Assembly (NCBI GenBank): GCA_050950025.1
Contig: JBMNGW010000004.1
Span: 123,041 to 187,040, forward strand
Source of the DNA: JBMNGW01 sp050950025
GTDB taxonomy: Bacteria > Spirochaetota > Spirochaetia > Sphaerochaetales > Sphaerochaetaceae
DNA: 64,000 nucleotides
Direction: 5' to 3'
This document shows, one piece after another, positions 1-9,299 of this stretch; position 1 is the stretch's first letter; each line of letters begins with the position of its first letter. A program made the translations under genes and the position numbers. The notes below the pieces were generated by a model. It was given only the letters and a program-made list of their open reading frames with translations. It was not told the DNA's origin and made no database searches.

Positions 1-349
1 TAAGATAATGGTAGGTGTGTTGAGGAACAGAGGGGCCAACAAAAAGATCAATTTGAGCTAAAGAAAGGGCAATGAACGGGCCATCAGACCACGGAAGACA
101 GACCAGTTTTACAGCAGTTTCAAAAAGAGCTTCCCCTCCTCCACTGCGATCCAGAAGCAACACCAGGGGAATAGAGATGCCAACCCCCAGTTCACTGCGC
201 ATCTCAAAAGCTGCTCGTAGTTCTACATGGGATCGCCAAAGAGCATCAAGTGCACTTAGATCAAAAGAAGCAATCAGGTGGACGGTTTCATTGCCCCAAA
301 GAGGGCAAAGCAGAGCACATAGGCAAAGCAACAAGCAAAAGCATTTCAT
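1..349 (-). CDS. Hypothetical secreted protein (N-terminal part, runs off window)
   Basis: An open minus-strand frame begins with ATG at 349 and reaches the left edge without a stop, so only the first 116 residues are visible. The start (MKCFCLLLCLCALLCPLWG) is a hydrophobic, cysteine-rich secretion signal, probably followed by cleavage near residue 19. The rest alternates short hydrophobic stretches and shows no motif I recognise; alternating hydrophobic patches would suit an envelope protein, but this is a guess. It lies 49 bases downstream of the next minus-strand gene and could share its transcript. An opposing open frame on the plus strand over the same bases lacks protein-like composition, so the minus frame is preferred. 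Confidence 0.55.
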   Translation of the reverse strand, partial: MKCFCLLLCLCALLCPLWGNETVHLIASFDLSALDALWRSHVELRAAFEMRSELGVGISIPLVLLLDRSGGGEALFETAVKLVCLPWSDGPFIALSLAQIDLFVGPSVPQHTYHYL

Positions 350-398
350 GACGGCCTCTGAGAAGGAACGTATCAGAGCCTTTAAGAGGCCTCAATCC

Positions 399-869
399 TC
401 AGTTTATGCTAGCATCCTCACCCCATCCAAGAGCTTCTTTTAGCTCTGCTTTTCTTTTTTCTGCCCAAAAGAGGGCGAATTTAGCACTTGAGCCATCTTC
501 AAACGCAAAGATGACCCCTTTACGAAAACCGACGACTTTACCCAAAGAAAAGCCAGTTATTTGGTCTATGGGATACTCCCAGACGTTGGCAATACCTTTA
601 CCATTGGGCTTTTTGGCATAGAGGGTCAACTGTTTAGCATCTGCTACCAGCCGGCCTCTGATTAAATCTTCGCTACTCATCGGTGGTACCATAGCCACAA
701 AGAAGGAGTTCCCCGTTTGTCCCGCAGGGAGCGCTTTTTTGCCTACCCAATAGGCAGCCAAGTAGTAAAGCAGCAAGACGACAAACACAAGGAGAAACAG
801 GAGTCGATACAACCACAGTGCAAGACCTTTCATTGGCATAAACACGACTGCTGCAAAAAGGGCCAGCAA
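399..869 (-). CDS. Hypothetical membrane protein with PH-like C-terminal half
   Basis: A protein of up to 156 residues. It has two hydrophobic helices at about residues 1-13 and 19-41, then a soluble domain of about 110 residues. The soluble part (QLTLYAKKPNGKG, WEYPIDQITGF, FEDGSSAKFALFWAEKR) has the strand pattern of small bacterial PH-like domains, which is inference. The start is uncertain: TTG at 869 gives the longest frame, and ATG codons at 839 and 833 would remove the first helix. None has a good ribosome binding site. The frame stays open to a stop at 897-899, so the gene may begin at a non-standard codon. It follows the antiporter gene by about 50 bases on the same strand. Confidence 0.55.
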   Translation of the reverse strand: MLALFAAVVFMPMKGLALWLYRLLFLLVFVVLLLYYLAAYWVGKKALPAGQTGNSFFVAMVPPMSSEDLIRGRLVADAKQLTLYAKKPNGKGIANVWEYPIDQITGFSLGKVVGFRKGVIFAFEDGSSAKFALFWAEKRKAELKEALGWGEDASIN

Positions 870-922
870 TAAGACTTCAAAAATGTTTTCATGTGCTCAC
901 CATACCAAAAGAGCGCTTGGTC

Positions 923-2537
923 TCACAACTCATTTTCTTCTGAGAACATCTGAATCAAGAGGTTGGCTCCCATCATATCGGCTTTTTCCATGCTCAAAAG
1001 GCTATTGGCAAACTCTTGGAAATCGACAAGCACTTCCATGGCCATCAGGCGCACGAACGCTTCGTCTTCTTCTTTCACCGTAATTTCCATATTGGCTCCA
1101 ATACGCCGCATGAAAAAGATCGTCTCTTCTTTGCGAATCTGCCAAGAACGGGCAGCGCCTTCAACAGTGGTGACAAAAAACCCCTCTTGTCTAAAACCAT
1201 CAGATAAGGAACGCCGTACAAAGCGAGCAATCCGTTCATTGGGAAATTCCAATTCAATTGTCACCATGTCAACTTTCTTTGCTTCGGCATCTAGGTGGCG
1301 GTACCCCGGTCCCCCTTTAAACGAAGCAACCAATAAAGGGGGAGCGGCTATGGAAGCTAACAGCATTGTCATTACTGCCACACCGAACATGTCAGCCCCG
1401 ATAGCCCCGCTAGCTAAACCAATACCGGCAACGATAAGCGTCACCTCTCCTCTGGGTAGCATGCCCGCGCCAATACGAAAAGCTCCTTTGACATTAAAAC
1501 CGACAAATAAAGCCGGCACTCCACACCCAATCAGTTTGCCAATAAAAGCCATAACGCTAAACAGAATGCCAAACACCAAGACTGAGCCAACTGCCTTAAA
1601 ATCAACCATCATTCCCATCACAGCAAAAAAGACAGGAACAAAGTACTCTCCCACCGCTTTAACTCGCTCCGCCATCTCAGAAGCCACATCGGTTTGACTG
1701 AAAGCCAAGCCGGTGATATAAGCTCCAATAATCATTGCCAGCCCTGCCATTTCTGACAGCCCCGCCAACAAAAGGGCTAAGCCAAAAGAGATTTCAGCAA
1801 TCACTCCCAGCGATTCCATCCGTTTCAACCCCTTAGTAATTTTGGGGGCCATAAGAATGCCGATAACCATACACAGGAGCCAAAAGCCGACAGCTTTCAG
1901 CGCCACTACTCCGATGCCTTGCCACTGAAGCGTCCCGCCTCCCATCTCAACGGTAGCTATGCCAACGACCACTGACAATAAGATGATGCTAATCACATCA
2001 TCCAACACAGCGGCTGCCAGAATTGTTACCCCCTCGGGAGTTGAAATTTTTCCGCTTTCTCCAATATACGAGCTGTTATACCGATAGAGGTGGCAGTACA
2101 GATAGTTCCCAAAAACAGCGGTTCCGGTTCCAGCATCGAGTGAACTTCAGGATGAAGTAATACAGTCAGTCCTGCCCCCAAAATAAAGGAGGCAATAACA
2201 CCGCCAAAGCCCACTACTGTCGCTTTGCCACTAAAGCGGAGAAAGGTTGGCAAATCAGTTTCCAATCCGCTGGCAAAAAGAAGCAGTACAGATCCAATAC
2301 TGGCAATCCCATACAGCTCTACTGAAACTGGGATGCCGGTGGACGGAAGAGCAAACAACGGCCCAAGTTTTCCCAGCGGTAACGACCCCAACAGATACGG
2401 CCAATGACCATCCCTGCCACCAGCTCTCCCAGTACTTGGGGCTGGTGCAACTTCCGTGAAAAGAACCAGCCGAAACTTTTTGTGGCAATGAGGATTATTC
2501 CAAGCTGCAGTGACAGCATCATCATGTTTTCAGTCAT
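923..2537 (-). pseudogene. CPA2-type cation/proton antiporter, two frame breaks
   Basis: This is a monovalent cation/proton antiporter of the CPA2 (KefB/NapA-like) family, split over three frames. N-terminal part: QVLGELVAGMVIG. Middle part: LLFASGLETDLPTF and GTICTATSIGITARIL. C-terminal part: VLDDVISIILL, many membrane helices, then a soluble tail of about 130 residues. Break 1 is at 2399-2400, where one missing base in a GG run on the plus strand joins GMVIG to PYLLGSLPLGKLG. Break 2 is the T run at 2047-2051, where one missing base joins AEK to ISTPEGVTILAAAVLDD, exactly as in the family. Repaired length is about 538 residues. The ATG overlaps the TGA of the EIIA gene by 4 bases, so the two are translationally coupled. 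Both breaks sit in homopolymers, so sequence error is likelier than true inactivation. Confidence 0.85.
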
Positions 2538-2980
2538 AAGCCAAATACGGCAAGAACTTCTTGCGCCTCTTTGGCCTGCAACAGTTGCTTGCGAGCCTCT
2601 TCCGTGCGAATCACTTTGCTAATTTCAGCCAAAAATTGAACATGGGGACCGACACGATCAATAGGTGAAAGTGTCATAATAAAAATGGTGCTTTTTTGCC
2701 CATCAAGGGAGTCGAAATCAAGACCCTCTTTCTTTAAACCAACGCAAGCTACCAATCGCTTTACGGCTGTGGTCTTGGCATGAGGGATTGCCACTCCATG
2801 CTGAATGCCAGTCGACATTTTGGCTTCTCTTTTCATTAAATCATCAAAAGCTTGCTCTTTATTAAGGACCAGATTGGCCTTAACGAGCATATTCAGCAGC
2901 TCTTTAATAATCTCTTCTTTGCTCTCTCCTTTTAAAGAGGTGCAGATAACATCAGCTGTTAGTATTGTTCCAATTCTCAT
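2534..2980 (-). CDS. PTS EIIA-type 2 (fructose/PtsN-like) regulatory protein
   Basis: A single-domain 148-residue EIIA of the fructose/nitrogen family. The phosphoryl-accepting histidine lies in GVAIPHAKT (His67), with the usual upstream MSTGIQ and downstream FIMTLSPID segments. No EIIB or EIIC is nearby and no sugar specificity is evident, so a regulatory PtsN-like role is more likely than sugar import. Its stop overlaps the start of the antiporter gene (ATGA). PtsN-type EIIA proteins are known to control potassium transport in enteric bacteria, so control of the linked antiporter is a reasonable inference. The start at 2980 faces the divergent lipoprotein gene, leaving an 87-base promoter region between them. 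Confidence 0.88.
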   Translation of the reverse strand: MRIGTILTADVICTSLKGESKEEIIKELLNMLVKANLVLNKEQAFDDLMKREAKMSTGIQHGVAIPHAKTTAVKRLVACVGLKKEGLDFDSLDGQKSTIFIMTLSPIDRVGPHVQFLAEISKVIRTEEARKQLLQAKEAQEVLAVFGL

Positions 2981-3067
2981 GCCTCAGTGATACCACCATT
3001 GCCTTTCAGTTGCAAGGGAAGCTGAAGCGAAACAGCCTTATTGAAGGTTGAATCAGCGGAGGCCGCT

Positions 3068-5094
3068 ATGAGAAAAACTTTGGTACCAATTGCTTTGTTT
3101 CTGTGCTCAGTGCTCCTTATTTTAGTTGGCTGTGAAGAGGAGCAGATGTCGACAACTCTCCGTTTACGCTTTCTTAGTCCCACTTTACAACGAACATCTT
3201 CTCGCCAAACCATAGCTCCAATCGGAGAGGGGCTGATGATTACTTCGTATGCTATTAGCGGAGTTGGTCCCAACGGCAATTCGTTCGCCCTCTCCTCCAA
3301 TAGTCCTCAAATTGATATCAACGGTCTGGTTATCGGAACGTGGACTATCAGTGTTACGGGGATTAATCAGCAAGGAACCGAGATTATTTGCGGCGAAACA
3401 ACTCACCATTTGACTACCCGAAGCAATATTGTAGAAGTTTTGCTTGATCAATTCATCGGAAGTGGGCAAATCGACATTGGCTTTTGCTGGACAGATGTCA
3501 GTTTCCCTAACGTAGACTTTGAATTGCGCCTTAAAGCTCAGAACCAAGAAGAATTCATCGTTACCGAGGGCAAATACATCTACCCCTCTTCAGCTACGGC
3601 CAGATACCAAACAACCCTGCCTGCCGGCTCGTATGATTTAACATTCTCGTTACTAAGCGATAACGAAAGAATTGGCGGAGGGGTGGTAGCCTTGCGCATC
3701 CTTAAAGATAAAGTCTCAACCGATACGATTGAGCTGTATATCGATAAGCTGAGTTCCGATGCCACGGCAATGGTCATCACCAATTTAAGCAGTGACCCAG
3801 TGGAGGGGGTTATCAGCGGAATTGCTGCAACCGTTCTTCCTCGTCAAACCCAAATGGCAACATTTCTCCACTCTAAAGGAGGAGGAGATTCCAACCTAAA
3901 CATTGATTGGTATTTGGACGGTAACCACCTTGGCACAGGTCAAAGTATCTCTTTTGCACCATCCACAGGCTCCCATCGCCTCGATGCCATTGCTGCCACA
4001 TCGTTACTTGGCAGCATCGGAGGAGCCACCTGGCCCTTTCGTGCCTCCGTGGAGTCACAAAATGGGACTCCACTCATTATTAGCGATATAAAAGAAGGCG
4101 ATGTTGATTCCACCGGAACGCCTTATCGTCTTTCTCAATTAGGCAGCTCTGCTTTTTTGAGGGACGGCAGGTTATTGATTGCCAACGATCAAGGATTCCA
4201 GCTGTTGGAAATGGTGCATGATCAGCCGAAAGTGGTTAAAACTTTTATTAGCAGCGGCCAAGACACTTGATCCTTATCCTACGCGGCAATTAAGTTCAAT
4301 CATTGTCGATACGGCTGATGATTTAATCATCACCACCTCCAAAGTTCATGCCCAAGTAACTCTTTATGCCTATAATTCACAAGCCAAAGAACTGACGTTA
4401 CTGACAACTCTTAAAGGGGAGATTGATGGGTATTGGGGATCAAGTATTCTTAATCCTGTCATTGATGCGGCAACAAATACGCTCTATGTTTTTGATACTG
4501 AGGACAATAGAGTCTATTTCGGCCCTTATAATCCTTTCGGTATCCAATCCCTTAATCGGGCCAAACTCTCCATTGCCGATACTCCCACTCATTTAAGTCT
4601 TAGCAGCGACGGACAAAGAATTGGTTTATGCTCAGCTGAAACAGGAAAGTTCCGCTCGTTTTTATCTCTCCACAACGGTTTTGGGAGTCGGCTTTTTCCC
4701 TGAATTCACCATCACCACCGAAACTGCCCAAGAGGATAATTTCTTTGCCACAATCAGCGGGAATGTTATTTTACTGAATCTTTCTGATGGCCTTTACCCC
4801 TATATTGAAACAGCCCAAGGAACGTTGGAACGGGGACAGAGAATTGGTACCTATGGCGAGCCAATCACCTCTTTAGTCTTTGATTCAACTCACACTGCCT
4901 GTTGGCTTTTGTATGGAGGAGAAACTCCTCAAGTAACCAATACCGAAGTGATATACGGCATTCCCTCCTACCAAATCGGAACGATGAGCACAGAGGGCTT
5001 TGTAGCTAAACGAATCATCTACTCACCCAAAGGGAACTTTATGGCATTACATTCTGCCAATCGGCTGATGGTGTTAAGAATTTCCGATGCCTAA
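3068..5094 (+). pseudogene. Large lipoprotein with propeller-like C-terminus, two frame breaks
   Basis: It starts at ATG 3068 with a type II signal peptide: MRKTLVPIALFLCSVLLILVGC, lipobox LVGC. The N-terminal half holds beta-rich, Ig-like segments. The C-terminal half has repeated strand pairs such as LSSDGQRLVYAQ and LYVFDTEDNRVYFGP that resemble WD/beta-propeller blades (inference). Break 1: one extra C at 4258-4259; removing it continues SSGQ into KTLDPYPTRQLSS. Break 2: one extra A at 4619-4620; removing it continues DGQR into LVYAQLKQES. Repaired length is about 674 residues. Function is unknown; a surface or periplasmic lipoprotein is the safe reading. It is convergent with guaA. Confidence 0.7.
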
Positions 5095-5132
5095 GATAGA
5101 GCTGCTGCCAATGATTATGTTTATCAAAAGCA

Positions 5133-5182
5133 CAAATAAGGGCATCAATTTGGGACTCTATACCTCAATGATGCCCTATTTG
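5133..5182. terminator. Inverted repeat between convergent genes
   Basis: The arms CAAATAAGGGCATC (5133-5146) and GATGCCCTATTTG (5170-5182) pair over 13 positions with one bulged A, around a 23-base loop. It lies between the convergent lipoprotein and guaA genes. It lacks a strong T run, so it could end transcription in both directions weakly, or stabilise transcript ends. Confidence 0.45.
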
Positions 5183-5240
5183 CACATAACACATACCATA
5201 CTACATTAGCGCCAACCTACAGATACACAATCACTCCCAT

Positions 5241-6557
5241 TCAATGGTTCCCGGTGGTTTTGGGCGTAATATCGTAAAGCACGCGGCTAATTGTGGGGAC
5301 TTCTCTGAGGATTCTGTTGCTGACTTTGGCAAGGAACTGAGGGTCAAAAGGATACCAAGAGGCGCTCATGGCATCTTCGCTGTTTACTGCACGCAGTGTG
5401 CAAACCTCTTCATAAATCCGCTGAGAGTCTCTTGTGCCGACGCTTTTGACAGGAAGTAGCGAGGCAAGGGCTTGCCAAATCTGGTGGTACAGACCCGCCT
5501 CTCGCAACTCTTCTATGAAAATGGCATCCACCTCACGCAGTGTATCAAGTCTTTTTTTGGTAATCTCTCCTACGCACCTGACTCCCAATCCCGGACCGGG
5601 GAAAGGATGGCGGTCAACAAGCGCCTCAGGTAGGCCCAAAGCTCTGCCAACGAGTCGCACTTCATCTTTAAACAACTCTTTTAACGGCTCAATAAGGGCA
5701 AAGCTCATCTCTTTGGGCAATCCCCCCACATTATGATGGCTTTTTACGGCCACAGAAGTTCCGCTGGCTACATTGAGGCTTTCAATAACATCGGGGTACA
5801 ATGTCCCTTGTGCTAAAAAAGAGACTGTGCCTACTTTTCGGGCCTCTTGTTCAAAGACTTTGATGAAAAGTGCTCCAATAATCTTCCGTTTTTGTTCGGG
5901 GTCGGTTACTCCTTTGAGCTGGGCTAGAAACTGCTCACTGGCATCACAGTAGTGGAGTTTCATCTGAAAATGCTCGCCAAATAGCGCAATAACTCCCTCT
6001 GCTTCCCCTTTTCGCAGCAGACCGGTATTCACAAATACACAGGTTAGCTGCTTACCGATTGCCGTATGCAAAAGGGCGGCCGTCACCGATGAATCGACTC
6101 CCCCCGATAACCCTAGTAGTACTTGTTTATCACCTACCCGCTCTCTGATAGCCTTAATTTGGGCACTAATGAACGTTTGGGCATTCCAATTCGCTTCAGC
6201 TTTACAAACTGTTTTAACAAAATGGGGTAATTCTTTTAGCGCTGCTTGTTCATTTTCAACCTGAATAGAGAAAGCAGTGTCTCTTTTAGGATCATCAGCA
6301 AGGAATGTGGCACCATGACCGGCTCCCAATACAGGAAGGCCCAAATTCAGCAGCTGAGGGTCCAAAGAGACTGAGGTATCAACAGCAGGGCCCAAATCGG
6401 CAAGGATGATTCCTTTGAGCCTGAGATTGTTCAATTCATTGGCCTTGGTGGTATAAGGGACAATAAGCGAATAAACGCCTAAAGAACGGACAGCGCGAGC
6501 CAGTTGCTGGCTCCCTGGACTGCCAAAATCGATAATGAGGATAGTATCGTGTATCAT
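5241..6557 (-). CDS. guaA: GMP synthase with degenerate, shortened glutaminase domain
   Basis: Makes GMP from XMP, ATP and a nitrogen donor. The synthetase part is complete: PP-loop LGLSGGVDSS (149-157), AQGTLYPDVIES, SHHNVGGLPKEM, PFPGPGLGVR and the C-terminal XMP-binding/dimer region. The N-terminal glutaminase domain is only about 115 residues instead of about 200. DFGSPGSQQLARAVRSLGVY and LKGIILADLGP are recognisable, but the nucleophile elbow reads VLGAGHG where the family has a Cys at the position of Gly80, and the segment carrying the catalytic His-Glu pair is absent. The enzyme is therefore predicted to use ammonia. The last codons are also shifted: an extra base in the A4 run (5258-5261) replaces the canonical ending KPPGTIEWE, which is present in the next frame and stops at 5231. 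It is the last gene of the minus-strand run, overlapping the ECF S gene by 4 bases. Confidence 0.92.
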   Translation of the reverse strand: MIHDTILIIDFGSPGSQQLARAVRSLGVYSLIVPYTTKANELNNLRLKGIILADLGPAVDTSVSLDPQLLNLGLPVLGAGHGATFLADDPKRDTAFSIQVENEQAALKELPHFVKTVCKAEANWNAQTFISAQIKAIRERVGDKQVLLGLSGGVDSSVTAALLHTAIGKQLTCVFVNTGLLRKGEAEGVIALFGEHFQMKLHYCDASEQFLAQLKGVTDPEQKRKIIGALFIKVFEQEARKVGTVSFLAQGTLYPDVIESLNVASGTSVAVKSHHNVGGLPKEMSFALIEPLKELFKDEVRLVGRALGLPEALVDRHPFPGPGLGVRCVGEITKKRLDTLREVDAIFIEELREAGLYHQIWQALASLLPVKSVGTRDSQRIYEEVCTLRAVNSEDAMSASWYPFDPQFLAKVSNRILREVPTISRVLYDITPKTTGNH

Positions 6558-7100
6558 GTACGCTCCTGATGCGTTAAATCGACAGGTGCTCTGACTGCCG
6601 GATACGCCTTCAAAACAGCCCGAGAAACAATGATTCCCAAAACAACACCAACTCCCGATTGCATGAGGTTCAACGGAATTTCAACCAAAGCAGCTTCAAA
6701 GCCATACAGAGCTCCGCCTGCTAGGTAATAACCACCGGTCATCACAATCATGCCCACTATGCCTGCCAAAACCAAGGCGCCCCAAACGGGCATCAGCTGC
6801 CAAAGCCAACCCTTTTTTTGCCACAACAGCGATGAGCAAGCCTTGCAAGCCATGAATGATAAACGAAAGAGGAGCCCACTGCGGGTATCCGCCGATTAAA
6901 TCGGCAATGCCTGTCCCCAACCCTCCGGTAATAGCCCCAACCAATGGACCAAACAGGTAAGCAGAGAATGTGATTACTACATCACATAAGCTGATGTACC
7001 CTTTGATGGGAGTCGGAATTCTTACCAATAGAGTAAATACGACCACGACGGCTGTCAGCACGGCCATCAAAGCAATCCGCATGGCGTCCAAGCGTTTCAT
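6554..7100 (-). pseudogene. ECF transporter substrate-binding (S) component, one frame break
   Basis: A small membrane protein of the ECF S-component type resembling the PF07155/DUF1393 group. Motifs are RIPTPIKGYISLCDVV and LFGPLVGAITGGLGTGIADLIGGYPQWAP, followed by several hydrophobic helices. The frame breaks in a run of seven T on the plus strand (6813-6819). With six, AVVAKKG continues directly into WLWQLMPVWGALVLAG and the protein is about 181 residues with about six helices, as expected. The T and ATPase genes lie immediately upstream, so this is a self-contained (group I style) ECF importer. The substrate cannot be read from sequence; members of this group move vitamins or their precursors. 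A homopolymer read error is likelier than real loss. Confidence 0.85.
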
Positions 7101-7110
7101 TGTCTCCTCC

Positions 7111-7881
7111 TTACGCTTTTACATAAAACAAAAATACAAAAACTGTCGAAATAGTAATGGAAATGAGCAGGTGGGTAAAGAGGCCGCCTTTGGCTACTAA
7201 GGTACGATAAGAGCTCCTTTTTTCTAAGCGCCCCAACCCCCTGTGTTCTAAACTCATTGCCAAAAAGGGGATACTCTTTAAAGCGACGACCAAAGCTGCA
7301 GTAACAGTGGGCACTACATCTTTTATTCTTTTTTTGTGCCGCTGCTCCACTTGTTCATCCAACCGCAGTGCATGGGCATCTTGGATCATCTGAAAGGATT
7401 CAGCAATAAAAGGGATGAATCTAAAAGCCAGTGTCAAAACCAAAGCTCCGCTAAACGGCAGGCCATACCACTGTAGGGCAAGTTGGATATGAGCCATCTC
7501 TGTTGTCCAAACATATAAGGTACACAGATAACTGATGGCAATGAATCGGCCGTACAAAAGGGCCAAGTTCCAAAGTCCATCGACTGTGATAAGCGTTACC
7601 CCTTTAAAACGGAGCAGTGCTTCTGAATCCCGATACGTCAAAGGTGTGAACACAAGCATCAGGACAAGCAAAAACACAATGGTTTTCAGAACACCCAGTA
7701 CCTGACGAAAGCCCACAGCATGCCATCCAATAACAAATACGGCACCTACTAAAAGCCAAATTCCAGTCAATGAAAGAGGAAGAAAGACGGCAACGCACAA
7801 AAGCAAAACTAGCAGTAACTTCGCCCGAGCATCAAAGTGGTACAATAGCCCTCTTCCGGGGATGAACATGCTCGTTCTCAT
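7111..7881 (-). CDS. ecfT: ECF transporter transmembrane (T) component
   Basis: A 256-residue integral membrane protein of the EcfT/CbiQ family. It has hydrophobic helices near residues 22-52, 60-80, 105-130 and 235-255. The cytoplasmic coupling region between them carries LRLDEQVEQRHKKR and the A-R-G-like motif SLEHRGLGR, which contacts the ATPase. Its ATG overlaps the ATPase stop by 4 bases (ATGA), and the S component follows 10 bases later. It forms the energy-coupling module with the double ATPase upstream. Confidence 0.9.
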   Translation of the reverse strand: MRTSMFIPGRGLLYHFDARAKLLLVLLLCVAVFLPLSLTGIWLLVGAVFVIGWHAVGFRQVLGVLKTIVFLLVLMLVFTPLTYRDSEALLRFKGVTLITVDGLWNLALLYGRFIAISYLCTLYVWTTEMAHIQLALQWYGLPFSGALVLTLAFRFIPFIAESFQMIQDAHALRLDEQVEQRHKKRIKDVVPTVTAALVVALKSIPFLAMSLEHRGLGRLEKRSSYRTLVAKGGLFTHLLISITISTVFVFLFYVKA

Positions 7882-9299
7882 GCACCAACCTCTGTTTCGA
7901 CAATGTTCCCCTCAATAATAGAATATTGACGATCGGCTAGGCGCTTAGCAAAGCCTTTGTCGTGGGTAATTATAACGATTCCTGCCCCTTTGCTTTTAAG
8001 TAATGAGATAATGGTATAAGCATCTCCATACGTTAGTCCGCTGTCCAATTCATCTACTATGATTATTGCCCTTTGCAGTAGATGATACACAGCTGCTTGT
8101 AAGTTTTTGCGTGAACCGTAGCTCATCATAGCCGGGTTATCCTGCACATTAAGACGATATAAGCGGGCAACCTCTAAAACAGCTTGCTCAATTTCAGCCG
8201 ATGTGTAGCGGCGATTACGCTTTAATGACCAACTTAGCTCATCTGCCACAGTTGGCAAGAAGATGCCGTAATCGGGATTTTGAAATAAATACCCGACCCT
8301 TTTTTGCAGTTCTGTTGGCGTCAACACATTCCCGTCGATGCTCACTTCCCCTTTTTCAAAGAGATCAAGACCACATAAATGGCGACTGAACGTGCTTTTA
8401 CCCGATCCGTTGGGACCTACCAAAGCCACCACCTCATCGCTGGCTACACGAAATTCAGCTACAGCAAGTCTAAAAGGAGATTCATCCGATAAAGAGCGGC
8501 GTGTATGAAGCACCTGAGCTTCAGAACATAGGATCTCTTGGCGAGCATGGACTTTAGCTGCTGGGGGTGGCGCTACAATGGTGTTACACTCTTTGTCAAA
8601 AAGCTCAATAAGACTCTTTTCAGTGTGGGCAGTGAGCTTTCCCCTACCCATATGCCAATACGAATCAAAGAAAGAGCTGTAGCACTCAAGAAAGCGGGAA
8701 GCAAACAAAAGTATTGTCTTACCGCTGCTACCTAAGCGCTGAGCTAGATGCTCTTGCCACATTTGATCAAGATTATCAAATGGTTCATCCAATACCCAAA
8801 TCGGGGCATCAATAGCATCTGCTACTGCCAGCAAAAGCCGCTTTTGCTCGCCTCCCGACATCTGCTGGGGATTCACTTCAGCCATACGCAGTAAATCCCA
8901 TTGCTTAAGGGCTTTTTCCACACGAAAAGCTATCTCTGATTGACTGTAGCCCAACGATTCCAAAGGGAAAGCTATCTCATCGCTGCACGTTGTCATTAAA
9001 AGTTGTTCTTGCGGGTTTTGGGCCACCAGCGTTACACTGTCGGTCAAATTCCAAGGCTCTAAAGATGTAATCGTTTTTTGATTAATCATCACACTTCCGC
9101 TAAGCTGCCCTTCTCCATGGCGGGGAACCAGGGCACACACCAGATGCGAAAGTGTCGATTTGCCACTATCAGGGGCTCCCAGCACCAAGGCCTTCTCTCC
9201 TTTGGGCAAAGAAAAATCGAGAGAGTCAAATAAAAGAGTCTTGATTTGGGGATTGAGATAATTGGTATAGGAAAATGAGACACTCTTTAGATTAATCAT
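7878..9299 (-). CDS. ECF transporter double ATPase (fused A and A' subunits)
   Basis: A 473-residue protein with two ABC ATPase domains that energises the adjacent T and S components. Domain 1: Walker A GAPDSGKS (41-48), Q-loop AQNPQEQ, signature MSGGEQKR (147-154), Walker B VLDEP, but no histidine switch (ILLFASRF near 200). Domain 2: Walker A GPNGSGKS (295-302), Q-loop FQNPDYG, degenerate signature MSYGSRKN (391-398), Walker B IIIVDE, histidine switch IITHDKG (His446). The start at 9299 is chosen because this ATG overlaps the plsC stop and MINLKSVSFSY is the family start. The domain defects are complementary, so one of the two composite ATP sites is predicted to be inactive. Confidence 0.9.
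   Translation of the reverse strand: MINLKSVSFSYTNYLNPQIKTLLFDSLDFSLPKGEKALVLGAPDSGKSTLSHLVCALVPRHGEGQLSGSVMINQKTITSLEPWNLTDSVTLVAQNPQEQLLMTTCSDEIAFPLESLGYSQSEIAFRVEKALKQWDLLRMAEVNPQQMSGGEQKRLLLAVADAIDAPIWVLDEPFDNLDQMWQEHLAQRLGSSGKTILLFASRFLECYSSFFDSYWHMGRGKLTAHTEKSLIELFDKECNTIVAPPPAAKVHARQEILCSEAQVLHTRRSLSDESPFRLAVAEFRVASDEVVALVGPNGSGKSTFSRHLCGLDLFEKGEVSIDGNVLTPTELQKRVGYLFQNPDYGIFLPTVADELSWSLKRNRRYTSAEIEQAVLEVARLYRLNVQDNPAMMSYGSRKNLQAAVYHLLQRAIIIVDELDSGLTYGDAYTIISLLKSKGAGIVIITHDKGFAKRLADRQYSIIEGNIVETEVGA

Noticed and set aside
72..443. Plus-strand open frame of 123 codons
   Set aside because: It has random-looking, Ser/Arg-rich composition and lies antisense to a minus frame with a clear signal peptide.
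5241..6557. Archaeal-style two-subunit GMP synthase
   Set aside because: No separate glutaminase gene is in the window, and remnants of the bacterial fused domain are still attached.
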